Source: Diadema setosum (lineage: Eukaryota > Echinodermata > Echinoidea > Diadematoida > Diadematidae). Taken from it: a stretch of 64,000 bases of DNA. This document shows, piece by piece, positions 45,021 through 55,539 of the stretch. The notes below the pieces were generated by a model, which saw nothing but the letters and a program-made list of their open reading frames with translations, ran no database searches and had not been told where the DNA came from. Where the stretch lies: NCBI GenBank assembly GCA_033980235.1, contig CM067072.1, forward strand, positions 32,153,759 to 32,217,758, given 5' to 3'. The number at the start of each line of letters is the position of its first letter. The stretch's first letter is position 1. The position numbers and the translations under genes are program-made.

Positions 45021-48000
45021 AACCGACTTAATGATGGGAAGGGGAAATGAGGCTTTTATTGCATTGTACGCATTTCAATTCTACTTCCTTTTTACTTCGT
45101 GTTTTCTTTTTTGAGGGTGATATTTGCCTTACTTTTTCACACAGATATCTGGGATACATATATAATATTCTTATGTCGCCGAATATTACAGTGTGCGTTC
45201 CAAACAACGTTCATGTAAACAATCAACCATCATAAAAGAAACATTTAGTAAGTCTTCTGCGGGAGGATAGATCAAAATAAAATGCAAACACCTCGCCTTA
45301 GAACATTACAAAAGTAAAAGTGATTTCGTGCCAATCTCTTGCAGGGCTGCGTTTCAGGGCCTGAGAATGCAAACTATATAGCATTGTATTGATAACCATG
45401 AATTCCTAAGCATTCTCGGGGGAAGGGGTGAGTATGCAGGATGGGAGATTTGGTATCGTAATTTTTCCCAGTAAAATGTGATTTGTTATCACGGTTTCCA
45501 TGACACCCATTTCCAAACATAGTAAACAATTTATATATAACTCTCTTAGGTTTCATTGTTAAACAAAGATTAGTTGGATTGATACATTTTTCACACACAA
45601 ACAACATGTTTCAACACTTGTACGTTTTACAATCATGAATATTTGAAATTTTCAGGGAGTGACCTAATAATGATCACTACTGACCAGCCCTCTTTGTATT
45701 TTTTTTTTTTGGGGGGGGGGGGGGGGCAAAGAAGCACATTTCAGTCATATAAAGGTGCCACAAATGGTTTTTGCAGTCAGCTATATTCAACCTGTCCATT
45801 GACTTCGCCGATTATGTAAGATAAATACCTAAACGCACTATACCATGTACAATATAATGGGCCTACGCTATACATTCGATTTATCATTCAAAATGCGCGT
45901 CCAGTAAAAATACATCGTCCCATTTAGGATAATATAAAACGAGTTAACTTTCGCCTTATCATATAATTTCTTTGCTGCATAAGATATCAGAACATTATTA
46001 TATTTCGAAAAAATGAAAAATTTGAATAGATTGATTTAGGTAGTTAAAAAAAAAAAAAACCTTTAAATATTGGTAAATTTTACAAAGTACAATTTTGAGT
46101 AAATCACGGTCTTATGTTTCATTGCGCCATATATGTGCGTGTAATATTCTACATTCAAATGTATATTACGTTCTAAACTTGAAATGGAAGATAACACATT
46201 TCTGGTTTGAAAGGTACTTATCAACCATTACTTATTTCGAGAAAAAAATAAAAATCGTGATTTTTTACATTCTTTCAAATCTTGTGCTAAAAAAAGGCAT
46301 GTTTCGGCAAACACGCGCTGACATTCGGCCGTACGCTAAACTTCAGTATTTTTGCAAGACTTTCAGCTGGAAAACTTAGCATTAACAAAGTAAAAAAAAA
46401 AAAAAATCGTCTTGGCCGGCCTATTAAGTGTAGGGATTTGTCCCGGGTGTTTGTTTCGGGTTAGTTAGGTCACCATATCTTAGCTTCTCTTTTAAATCTC
46501 ATTTTTATGTATAACAGTATATCGATCATTGTATGATTTGTTGTATTACGTGTGTGTGCGTGTGTGTGTGTGGGGGGCGGGGGATGGGGGAATGTACCAT
46601 AAAAGCACCGATCTTTAGCATTCGTCCCCATTTCCAGCATTTCACTTAAAACATTTTGTAAACATATTGTATGTAATGTGTTGCAATTTATGTATTCAAT
46701 TTCTGGATATTCATTGTTATGTTTCGAGTGGAAGTGAAACCCCCCCCCCAAAAAAAAAAAAAAGGAAAAAAAAAAAAGAAATATGAATAACGCATGCTTG
46801 AGAAAAATATGCATGAAATATCCTTCATTTCTACCGATTCTACGCCATAGTCGAAAAACGAGCATTCAGCTCTCCCGACTTTATAGCATTAGACAATAGG
46901 CTCATGTGCACCAATGAATTCACACAAAACAACCGCAGTGCTACAGTAAATGTTGTTGTGGGGGGGGGGGGTATTTACAGAGAATTCTGTATGAGACGGA
47001 AAGCCCTTTGTTGTCATTTATTTAGAATTAGCTATGAGATATAACCAATAATTGAAGACTAATGTCGTGAGTATTTTCAGGCTGCACGCAGTCCAATGGC
47101 TATGGGAAATCAACATTACAACAATGATACACATTTTGATGATTTTGTACCTCAAACTTACTTCACTGTTTTCATTCCTCTCCACATTTCCCTAACGGGT
47201 GGTTAGTCCTTCATTACTGACAGGGTTTTTAAGTTTTTGAAGGGGGAGGTGAAGTAGAAAGAGAGGGTCCATCACTTTATTTATCACTGAACTTGCGCTT
47301 CTAACATTTCAATGTTACCAGTGCAGGGCAGAAAGTCGTCTTTTTTTTTTTTTTTGAGGGGGGGGGGGGGGCTTGGAAGGTTTTTTCGGTCCGTTACTCC
47401 CTTCCCACCTTCCCAAACATTCCGCTGATGAACACCCTTTGCTTTGTAGTTAACTGCATGGTCAGGCAAGCTCATGATTATGTGCTAATTAACGACCCTA
47501 TTCACAAGCGAACCGTCTGTAGCAATCGTTTTTACCTCTCCCTTCATGTTTGTGTACATTCATTGAAGCATGAAGGCCATTGTTATCTGCCAAGTAGGGC
47601 AGGTGTCGGGAAAGCTAACTCGCTCCTTATTTACTATCTATCTATCTGGGTAAAATGGAAGCATATTTTCAAATTAAGTTTTCTCGAGTAGATGTTGATC
47701 ATTTCTTATGGCTGGGATATCATATGAAAGGAAAAAGAATAGATATTAAGGCTATGATTGTATTTTGCAAAAGATTGCTGAAAAAGTCTGAAAACTTCGA
47801 CCAAAGTCGCTATTTGCTCGTGCAAATGAAAATTTAGTAGCTTTAATCTCTATTGTTCTAACTCAGTCATGCACGAATTTTGAACAATGAGTTGTGCATC
47901 AAATGAAAGAAGAAAAGTTTATCTTTCCATTGATGTATATCACATAAAGAAAATGTATGATTTCTATAGTAAAAAAGTGCATTGAAACCCGGTTTTGTTT

Positions 48001-48052
48001 TGTTTTTTTCTGGGACACGCTGTATATCGTAATTTGTGAACTTCTGCTTTAC
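45021..48052. other. Non-coding, presumed intron 3' of the second EGF exon
   Basis: AT-rich with T-run/G-run junctions at about 45697-45726 and 47341-47370, a GT tract with G-run at 46550-46590, and a C-run/A-run at 46741-46776. A good minus-strand donor (GTAAGT near 47160) has no open exon in front of it. No gene recognised. Confidence 0.5.
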
Positions 48053-48202
48053 CTTGCTGACAGTCCGAACCACCCCAGCCATCGGCGCAGGAATCATCGT
48101 TAGGGCACCGGCCGCTAGTCCGATTACAGGTCCTGCTGGTCTTACAGTGGCAGGGATAGTTACACAGGGTTCCAAAATAGCCTTCTCTGCATACTCCAGG
48201 GG
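48053..48202 (-). CDS. Exon encoding an 8-cysteine EGF-like domain, second of two (partial gene)
   Basis: A 150-base internal exon. The minus-strand acceptor TTTGCACTGAAG ends at 48203 and the donor CAAG|GTAAAG begins at 48052; both borders are phase 1. The 49-residue module begins PGVCREGYFGTLC, continues NYPCHCKTSRTC and NRTSGRC, and ends CADGWGGSDCQQ. It has eight cysteines (residues 4, 13, 17, 19, 25, 32, 38, 47) and the Gly-Tyr-Phe-Gly and Gly-Trp-Gly-Gly turns of EGF-like repeats found in Tie, MEGF and fucolectin-linked proteins. It was found by reading the frame out of phase with the longest open frame; competing frames on either strand here show no cysteine pattern. NRT is a possible N-glycosylation site. 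It sits 205 bases downstream of the first EGF exon in the same orientation and phase. Extracellular binding or spacer role is inferred. Confidence 0.85.
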
Positions 48203-48407
48203 CTTCAGTGCAAATATTTCAATAAAAATTGACCAAAAATATCGAGTGAAAGAAGCAAAGACATATTTGAATATCATTCTTTTGTACCAATCACATTCCA
48301 TTTACAGCAAAGAAATATCAAATCCGAAAATTTTTACCCAGAGCACAGAAAAAAAAATGAACATCATCACTTTTTGGTTATGTTCGTTTGCTTGTTTGTT
48401 TTCTTAC

Positions 48408-48536
48408 CCTGACACAGATCTCCAGAATACCCAGCAGCACAGGCTCCTTGACATCCCCTGGCTGAGAGACATGTCACACCGGATGCACAGTTGCAGCGCA
48501 GCTCACAGTTCGCCCCAAAGGTTCCTGCTGAACATA
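48408..48536 (-). CDS. Exon encoding an 8-cysteine EGF-like domain, first of two (partial gene)
   Basis: A 129-base internal exon. The minus-strand acceptor CCTTTTGCAG ends at 48537 and the donor CAGG|GTAAGA starts at 48407; both borders are phase 1. The module reads CSAGTFGANCELRCNC, then ASGVTCLSARGCQGAC, and ends AAGYSGDLCQ. It has eight cysteines, with the TFG and GYSG turns typical of EGF-like repeats. The short 205-base intron to the next EGF exon keeps the frame (split codon GCC, Ala). The methionine that opens the longest frame here lies in the intron and is not a start. Earlier exons (signal peptide, any Ig domains) should lie at higher coordinates on the minus strand but were not found to 64 kb. 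Confidence 0.86.
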
Positions 48537-49665
48537 CTGCAAAAGGAATCAAAATAGCAATGCGATATTGATGATAAATTCAGCTTTGAATGATAGCATG
48601 TCCTTACCGTATACCAGTATCAGTACAGCTGGTGATATACAAAATCTCCCAAGAGCGAGAGTTGTTAATTTGTCTGTTTGTTTGTGTGTGCATGCTTTTA
48701 TGGTCTAACCAGGAGAAAAAATAACATAGCATATAACAATTGAACCAAGGTCGACTACAGGTCTTTGGTAAATCGGCAATCGACTGCTAATTTCACTGTA
48801 TAACTTCCCGAGTGCATTATGTCATTCTGATGATTACCAGCCAGCACGGTTACTTCCTTTCCCCTTCAGTCAGTTGTCAGTGGCATTGATATTATATCAT
48901 GAAATATCAAGAATCGAATAATGTTTGAAGGAAATTGCGTTTCCCAATCACAAAATCTTTAAAATCTTGATAATGGAATATATGTATCTATTTTAGCTTG
49001 GTCAGTTTATGTACAATTATAACATTATAACAGTGATCATCTGTTAAGATATATCAAGATTTTTTTTCTTTACGTAAATAGTGACAACGCGACAATCGAA
49101 TGAATTCCACCTTCCCTTTTTCAGAACAGTGCATACCCAAAATACATTACATTGTATATGCTGGACCAAAACTGTAGTACCACCCTGACAACAGTATAAA
49201 GGAATCTTGTAAACTAACTACGTTGATATACAAACGAAAAAAAAAATGCTTTCAACAATATAATAATACATAATTTTTATGTAATAATTTTCGTAGTTTT
49301 GCCTGCTGCGGCGATGGAGTAACGTGTTCTAAATATGCAAATCATTGTATATTCGTCTGTGCTCATTCTCCCTTTAATGTCCTCTCTGTTGTTTTGTAAT
49401 GCTGCTGTGTTGTCTTGTATGATGTCGCGTTCTTTGTCAATGTATTCATCTGTTTTTGTTTTTCTTTTTCTTTTGTTTACACATAGCTGGCAATGAACGT
49501 GCATGTGTGTGTGTACACATAACCATTTCCACTATTGTGTTTCTTTTGCTTTGGTCTGTGTTTTTTTTCACCATTCTTCTGTTGGGTATACACACAGCTC
49601 ATTGAATAGTTCTTGCAATTTGAACATTGCTAGACTTGCCTGTAATTGTATTTTCTGCACTTTAA
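48537..49665. other. Non-coding, presumed 5' intron
   Basis: AT-rich sequence upstream (minus strand) of the EGF exons. A GTAAGGA donor-like site near 48604 lacks an open exon in front. No repeat or gene recognised. Confidence 0.5.
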
Positions 49666-50195
49666 AGGACAAGTACACCTGTATACAGTGTGGCCTGAGT
49701 GAAAGCTGCAATATTATTTGAACACATCAGTGAAAAAGTGAGGGACAATCCGTTCAAAAGTTCTGCGCAGTCACTGCTGAATGAGAAGACTACAAAAGTG
49801 TACGATGCCACATGCGTAGAAAGATGTTTTAGAAAATGTAAAGAGAATTTCGCAAAATTTTATTGTTAAAAAAAAAGAAACACATTTTCTCCACTTGTCA
49901 CTGATGTATTATTAAGGGTGATATCCCCCTGCCTTCTGAGGGAGGCAAGTCACGTGTTCTTTTATTATGCGAAGATTATACAGAAAATATGTTGAATTTT
50001 CTGTGTATCTTCCTTATATCGTTCTACACATGTGACATCAAAAGTTGTAGAAGTCTTCTTATCCAACAGTGACTGAGTAGGAACTTGAGAGCTTCATAAC
50101 TTTTGAACGGATTGTCAGGTTTTCCTCAAACCCTCACTAATGTCTTCTTCTAACATTTATACTGTATTCACTCAATCAAGTTGTCTATGGTGAAC
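49666..50195. mobile_element. TTAA MITE family 4, copy 2 (right end decayed)
   Basis: The left end TTAA|AGGACAAGTACACC is clear. The body matches family 4 (GAAAAAGTGAGGGACAATCC, CTTTTGAACGGATTGTCAGG). The right end shows only ATGGTGAACC in place of the AGGTGAACTTGTCCT end. Confidence 0.8.
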
Positions 50196-50994
50196 CATTT
50201 CATGAGGTGAAATGAAAAAGGTGTTCTAAATTTATACTTATATCATATCCCATAACAACTATGCGATTCACTTTTCGTTGTGTATTTCTTTTTGTTTGAT
50301 TGAAATTAGTCAAACTATGTGATTACGCATGCTTTATCTAGCTTCACTTTTTGCTATATGGAAAGAAATAAACTGAACTGAACTGAGCTGAAATGAACAG
50401 GGCAACAACAACAACAAAACTGGATGCTGCGCTGTCAGTGATAATGTATGTTAAGCTATGTTAAGTGGAAAAAATGGTAACACATTATTGTTCCCGTATT
50501 CCGTGAAACAAAGAAAATTGCAAGAATACTTTTAACTTGTAAGAGGCACAGAAGGTATACGAGCAACCGATTATCCGCTTTTTAATCGCATACACTGATT
50601 TGTAATGAACAACTTATTCTGTTTACCTCAGTTAAAAAAAAAAGCAGTTAGAGCATTTACACGCCACTGTTACAGATTCTCATGTACACAATCTAAAACA
50701 TATCATATTACATAAAAGGGAGCTTTAGATTTACGAGCGGACGCAGTTTGAGACGATGATTGCCATTGATTGCGTTGACCGTTCTCCTCTCTCCCTGCAT
50801 GCGCCGTGTTGCAATTTTAGCTTTAGATTAGGCGAGGACGCAACCTATACAAAGTAAAATGGCGTCCTCATACGATCATTACATCAAGCATAGCACTCTG
50901 CGCAGTGGCTTGAGCGGACGCAAAAATAGCTCAGAACGGGTATTGAAAACTCAGACAACGCGTACACGAGATATACAAATGATTTATTTATATA
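50196..50994. other. Non-coding spacer
   Basis: No domain-bearing frame. A GAGCGGACGCA(G/A)-type word occurs at 50735 and 50912. Nothing else identified. Confidence 0.45.
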
Positions 50995-51365
50995 TGTGAC
51001 CCTGCATCACAAAACAAACAAAAAGTCGCCAGACATGGATTTTTAAGGAAGAGTAGATTCTGAAAGAGCAGACTCTAAGCTTTAAAATGATGTATAACTC
51101 AATTCAAGTGGAGTCTCCTAACCTATCTATTGGAAAGAAAGGACACACTCTGGAAAGTGTGAACTGAGAAAACAGGCTCTGAAGTACAGGGTGTATTCAA
51201 GCGCTTAATCTTTACCAACCTATGCTAGCTGTGGGTGAATTGAACAAAAAACAGGATGTTGACCACCGGAGCAACAACAATGAAGGGATTATCAGATTAA
51301 GCTCAAATTGAGCACCCTTCATTGGCACATTCTGTGCACGATTACTGCCAACTTCCATTGCAGTG
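50995..51365. mobile_element. MITE family 1, truncated copy 3
   Basis: Begins TGTGACCCTGCATCACAAAA and follows the first 375 bases of copy 1 to GCCAACTTCCATTGCAG. It then stops where the ACGAACCG-containing sequence starts. The right inverted end is missing. Confidence 0.85.
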
Positions 51366-51790
51366 ACGTAATTCGTCGGTGTTACCACGAACCGACGCTA
51401 TTTCGTTTTTGAGCGAAAATGCAATTCTGAGAAAATCGCGTTTAAAGATCTCACAAGTTTTAGACAACGTTTTCAATGACTTTTCCTGTCTTGTGTGTGA
51501 AAATTTTGACAGGGTGATGAGAGTGGAAGTTGTTCTTCCTATCCATAGTGTAATTTTAGTGTGAATTCAAAAGAATTACGATATTTCTGTCTTCAAACTC
51601 ACTGCGTCGGTTCGTAAATCCATCGTTTCTTGCGCGCACCATAGGTTATGTACTTAAGCGCGGGTCTCACGAACCGACGTAAGTTGTATTACGCCGGTTC
51701 GTGAGACCCGCGCTGTAGGGCCTGCACAATAGGTAACGTGCAATACGCGTGTATTTACGAACCGTCGCTATTTCATTTTCGTATGTGTTT
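51366..51790. repeat. ACGAACCG repeat with 20-bp-arm hairpin
   Basis: ACGAACCGACGCTATTTCG (51389) and ACGAACCGTCGCTATTTC (51758) flank a perfect inverted repeat: AGCGCGGGTCTCACGAACCG (51657-51676) with its exact complement at 51695-51714 and an 18-base spacer that can pair further (CGTAA/TTACG). A related hairpin lies at 61749-61803. The short open frame here (51379-51564) has no domain. Confidence 0.85.
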
Positions 51791-52582
51791 ACATACAAAT
51801 ACTATTAGGGCTATACCTGCTTATCAACAATAACCTTATTAATTGAAATTAATTGTCATGTAATGATTATTGTGATGATTATAATACATTAGGTGATAAT
51901 TAAGATGATAATATAAGCCAGTTTCTCTTAATTGTTCTAAAAAGCGTCTTGTCCTTGTTTTCATCTTCATTTAGGATTGTTATTAGAGCTGTCGTTGATC
52001 GCTCCAAAGATTTCTTTGCCCTCCCCCCTCCTTTTTTGTGTGGATATATTATTCAACACTTTTGCATGTGGACATTTATCATTTGGTAATTAATATGTAC
52101 TCGGTATACTGTGTTTCATATTTTTTTTTACTTTTTACTGGTTTTTTTTTTAACTTTTTTAACTTACTTTCTTTATTTTTCACATAATTTTTAATTCAAA
52201 TTCAATTCACTTCTTTCATAATAATTATGAATGTTTGTTCTAAGATGAAGGATACCGCTAAATATAGGGAAAAAGATGTGCCAGTCAGTAATGATTACTT
52301 GCATTTACTCATCTTTCATACTCATGCACTCTGTTATTTCTTTCTCTGAAATAATCTATTAATTTCTTTATTTCTTATTATTCCACATTATTTGTGACTT
52401 TTACTTTGTCACAATTTTTATCGGTGTCATTATTGTCATTTGGCTTGCATGCGACTTCACTCATAATTCCTCATTTTCCATCTTTCTCTTTCCTGCTCAA
52501 CAGATTCTTTGATAGCTGCACTTGATCATATAAAAACATAAACTCATCCTGCATGCACTCTTCGAAACTGATAAACTCCTAA
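51791..52582. other. Non-coding AT-rich spacer
   Basis: T-rich, with no repeat or coding signal recognised. It ends at the target duplication of the hAT-like element. Confidence 0.5.
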
Positions 52583-52590
52583 AAATACAT

Positions 52591-52700
52591 GTTGCGACAC
52601 GAATTGTCGCCCCTACACGGATTGTCGCCTCCTGCTCGGGGCGACAATCCGTGATGGGCGTTGGCGGCACGGATTGTCGCCCCCTACACGGATTGTCGCC
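52591..52700. repeat. Left subterminal array of CGACAATCCGTG
   Basis: Five motif copies: CACGAATTGTCG (one mismatch), CACGGATTGTCG, CGACAATCCGTG, CACGGATTGTCG, CACGGATTGTCG. The central pair forms a hairpin around CTCCTGCTCGGGG. This block is an inverted near-copy of 55422-55531. Confidence 0.93.
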
Positions 52701-52869
52701 CGCCCTCGAAGCACATTTTGCTGGGTAATATCGTTCTGGACATAATCATTGAAATACTAACACATAACTTACATGGCTACATCCATGCAAACATGCCATG
52801 TAAAAAGTCATGGTGTGGTTTCAAGGAAGTGTGTATGTGCGCGTGCACATGATAATTTAGTGTCCGTTT

Positions 52870-52870
<1 letters not shown>

Positions 52871-52906
<36 letters not shown>
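52871..52906. repeat. (GT)n microsatellite
   Basis: A GT alternation of about 30 bases inside the hAT-like element. Confidence 0.93.
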
Positions 52907-53227
52907 ATGGAAGAATGTGTTTATTATGTCAGTTTTTTGCGTATGTGTTTTTTTAGCTGCGCGTGGGGAGGGATACCTAGTAAGCTGTTGCTGGCATAAA
53001 CATTGATATTGATTTTATCAGCAGCTTTGAATTTGATGAGTTTGTTTGGCAGATTTGTATATGAATTCGGAGTGGAGCTTGCGTGCGGGCGGATGCTGCT
53101 TTTCTGCATACGGTCCATTATGTCTTATTTATCAACATTGGGAAATCGTTTCATCAGGAAGGATGTGGTATCGGTTCGGGTGTGCGTCGGTATGTGGGAA
53201 GGGGGTTACATTTCGTTATTGCAAAAG

Positions 53228-53404
53228 TTTGTTATTCTGAAGGCTCATTCGTCCGAAGGCTCATTCGTCCGAGGGGTCATTATTCCGAAGGTTCGTTATT
53301 CCGAATTTCATTTTTGGATCAATGAACCACTAGGTATAGGGAATTGTGTGTTTCGGATAAATGAAGCCTCGGAAAAAACGAAACTTCGGAATAACGAACC
53401 TTCG
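53228..53404. repeat. TTATTCCGAAGG motif cluster with perfect 20-bp inverted repeat
   Basis: CGAAGGTTCGTTATTCCGAA (53286-53305) and its exact complement (53385-53404) enclose 79 bases. To the left, CCGAAGGCTCATTCGT-type words repeat every 16-18 bases. It looks like a miniature palindromic element inside the hAT-like transposon. The overlapping 159-codon frame (53003-53482) is a translation of these repeats and the following GT tract. Confidence 0.88.
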
Positions 53405-53408
53405 TGTG

Positions 53409-53439
<31 letters not shown>

Positions 53440-53452
53440 ATGTATGTATGTA
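53405..53452. repeat. (GT)n / (GTAT)n microsatellite
   Basis: A GT tract followed by TATGTATGTATG, adjoining the inverted repeat. Confidence 0.92.
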
Positions 53453-53706
53453 TTTGGGTCGGTGAATGTGGGTGTGGGATGATTTAGGTTTTGTTTAATC
53501 AGGGGTTGGTGGGTTGGGGATTGGATTTGAAGAAGGATAGTTATAAATGGTATGACGGATGTTGGTAGGATTTAATATTTAGGATAGATGTAGGCCCTAG
53601 ATTTGTTTCGGTTTGGGAGGGGAGGGGGTGATGGGGTTTTTTTATGACTGATTTCATTCTAGATTTGTGTAATATTTGTGTGTTTTTTATGTATATGCCC
53701 TTTTAA

Positions 53707-54276
53707 AGGACAAGTTCACCTTCATAAACATAAGGATTGAGAAAATGCAACAATATTAGTAGAACATATCAGTGAAAGTTTGAGGAAAATTGGACAATCG
53801 ATGCAAAAGTTATGAATTTTTAAAATTTTTGTGTTGGAACCGCTGGATGAGGAGATTACTACAGCTTGTGAGTCATATGCGTACAACAGTATAAAGAAAA
53901 TGTTAAAGAAAATTCAACGTATTTTCACTTTTTTTCGCATAATAAAAGAGCACTTGACTTGCCTCTTTCTAAAGGCAGGGGAAATAATATTACCCATAAC
54001 ATGTGTCGGTAACGAGTCAGGGGAATGTGTACTTTTTTCAAAAGATGGAATTTTGTGAAATTCTCTTTATATTTTCCTTATATTGTTGTACGCATGTGAC
54101 ATCTAAGTTATTCATACACTGCAGTAGTCTTCTCATCCAGCGGGTACTGCACAAAAACTTCAAAAATTCATAACTTTTGAACGGATTGTCTGATTTTCCT
54201 CAAACTTTCAATGATGTGTTCTACTAATATTGCTACATTCTCTCAATCCTTATGTTTATGAAGGTGAACTTGTCCT
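53707..54276. mobile_element. TTAA MITE family 4, copy 3 (complete)
   Basis: A 570-bp copy with TTAA at 53703-53706 and 54277-54280. The ends AGGACAAGTTCACCTTCATA and TATGAAGGTGAACTTGTCCT are perfect complements over at least 20 bases, and the similarity continues through ACATAAGGATTGAGA. It is nested inside the hAT-like element, so it inserted later or was carried along. Confidence 0.95.
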
Positions 54277-54280
54277 TTAA

Positions 54281-55120
54281 GTAAGAAGGTGTTACATGAT
54301 CCAAACCAATATATTCAAGGAATATAGGTTTGGTAGGGCCCTATACATGTCAAAACTTTCTCGTGAAGAAATTATTAGTAGGGTTGGTCTATAATCGAGT
54401 TATCTATGTTGCAGTGAGATTATTTGTGGTATAAATTGACACATGGATTTGCTTTTGTTTCGAATTGCCATTTGTAACTTTCTTTGTTCATGTTGCACCC
54501 AGAATGGGTCGATTTATGAATGATTTGAATGAAATCAATAAATATCAAGGAAAAAAGTGTTGAGTTGGTTTGTTTGCATTATGAGGTTTGTTTGAGTGTT
54601 TGTTGGTGTTTGTTTGTATTACGTATGTATTAGCGGTGTGCAATGGCAGTTCGTTTGTGCTAAAATCAAGTAACGATTGACAAATTTTTTACGGCGTGTG
54701 GAAATTATTCGCTCATGCATAAAGCATGCCAAACCTATTCTGGGACAAAGAATAGTGGTATGGACGTTCTAGTTTATAAGACTGATGGAAGAAAATGACT
54801 GCAGGGAAAAATGAACAAAGACAAATAACATTTGGGGAGGGTACCTCCCTCGTATGTATTTTCTCTCGGTCTCTCTCTCGCCTAGCCCGCCTCACCGCTG
54901 ATATTTGGTTGACACACCCATACTATTTTTAGATCAACGCTGGTGTGAATTCTTTAAACACGTGCTCATACACTCTGAAGGCGTTTGTATTGCCACAGTA
55001 GCGCCACTATATTCCACATACACACGTAAACATACAGACACACGTATACACACAGACAAACAAACCACTAACACTATGTAACCACCACACATGCACAGTT
55101 TCTACATATTGTATTATCAT
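54281..55120. other. Interior of hAT-like element, non-coding
   Basis: No coding signal, only short open frames. A CT-rich patch at 54860-54890. Confidence 0.5.
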
Positions 55121-55123
55121 ACT

Positions 55124-55127
55124 CCAA

Positions 55128-55179
<52 letters not shown>

Positions 55180-55238
55180 CAAATCATACACATCACATAT
55201 CATGCAGCTCACAATACACACACACACACACACACACA
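55124..55238. repeat. (CA)n microsatellites
   Basis: Two CA tracts (55124-55178 and 55214-55238) separated by about 35 bases. Confidence 0.93.
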
Positions 55239-55307
55239 TACGCGTAACTTACCAGTCATACCCATCCCACCAAAGCTTAACACCGGAGGAACCACCCCGA
55301 GCCCGGG

Positions 55308-55531
55308 GCGACAATCCGTGACGGGGCGACAATCCGTGTCGCAACAAATTTTTTGCCAACACGGATTGTCGCCTGCGAGGTCAAAAACTGGGAGCTGCAC
55401 AAGCGTCACGGATTGTCGCCAGGCGACAATCCGTGTAGGGGGCGACAATCCGTGCCGCCAGCGCCCGTCACGGATTGTCGCCCCGAGCAGGAGGCGACAA
55501 TCCGTGTAGGGGCGACAATCCGTGTCGCAAC
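55308..55531. repeat. Right subterminal array of CGACAATCCGTG
   Basis: Nine exact copies in orientation order + + - - + + - + + over about 220 bases. The inner part (55308-55347) itself ends GTGTCGCAACAAAT, like the outer terminus, so the right end may be a duplicated or nested end. Confidence 0.95.
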
Positions 55532-55539
55532 AAATACAT

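Larger units (their letters stand above)
52583..55539. mobile_element. Complete non-autonomous hAT-like transposon, with 8-bp target duplication
   Basis: The element body is 52591-55531 (2,941 bp). Identical flanks AAATACAT lie at 52583-52590 and 55532-55539. The left end GTTGCGACACGAATTGTCGC and right end CGACAATCCGTGTCGCAAC are inverted complements with one mismatch, and the similarity extends over about 110 bases. Both ends carry clusters of CGACAATCCGTG in alternating orientation, nine at the right and five (one with a mismatch) at the left, like subterminal transposase-binding sites. The interior holds microsatellites, a TTAA MITE and a small inverted-repeat element but no transposase frame. 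The 8-bp duplication fits hAT; the superfamily is inferred because no protein is present. Confidence 0.85.

Noticed and set aside
47161..47240. Possible minus-strand exon ending at a GTAAGT donor
   Set aside because: All three frames upstream of the donor contain stop codons within about 70 bases, and no acceptor gives an open exon of useful length.
48600..48660. Possible minus-strand exon before GTAAGGA
   Set aside because: No acceptor and no domain or cysteine pattern in the short open stretch.
53003..53482. 159-codon frame in the hAT-like element, considered as a transposase remnant
   Set aside because: It crosses a motif ladder and a GT microsatellite, and no DDE or dimerisation-domain feature is visible.
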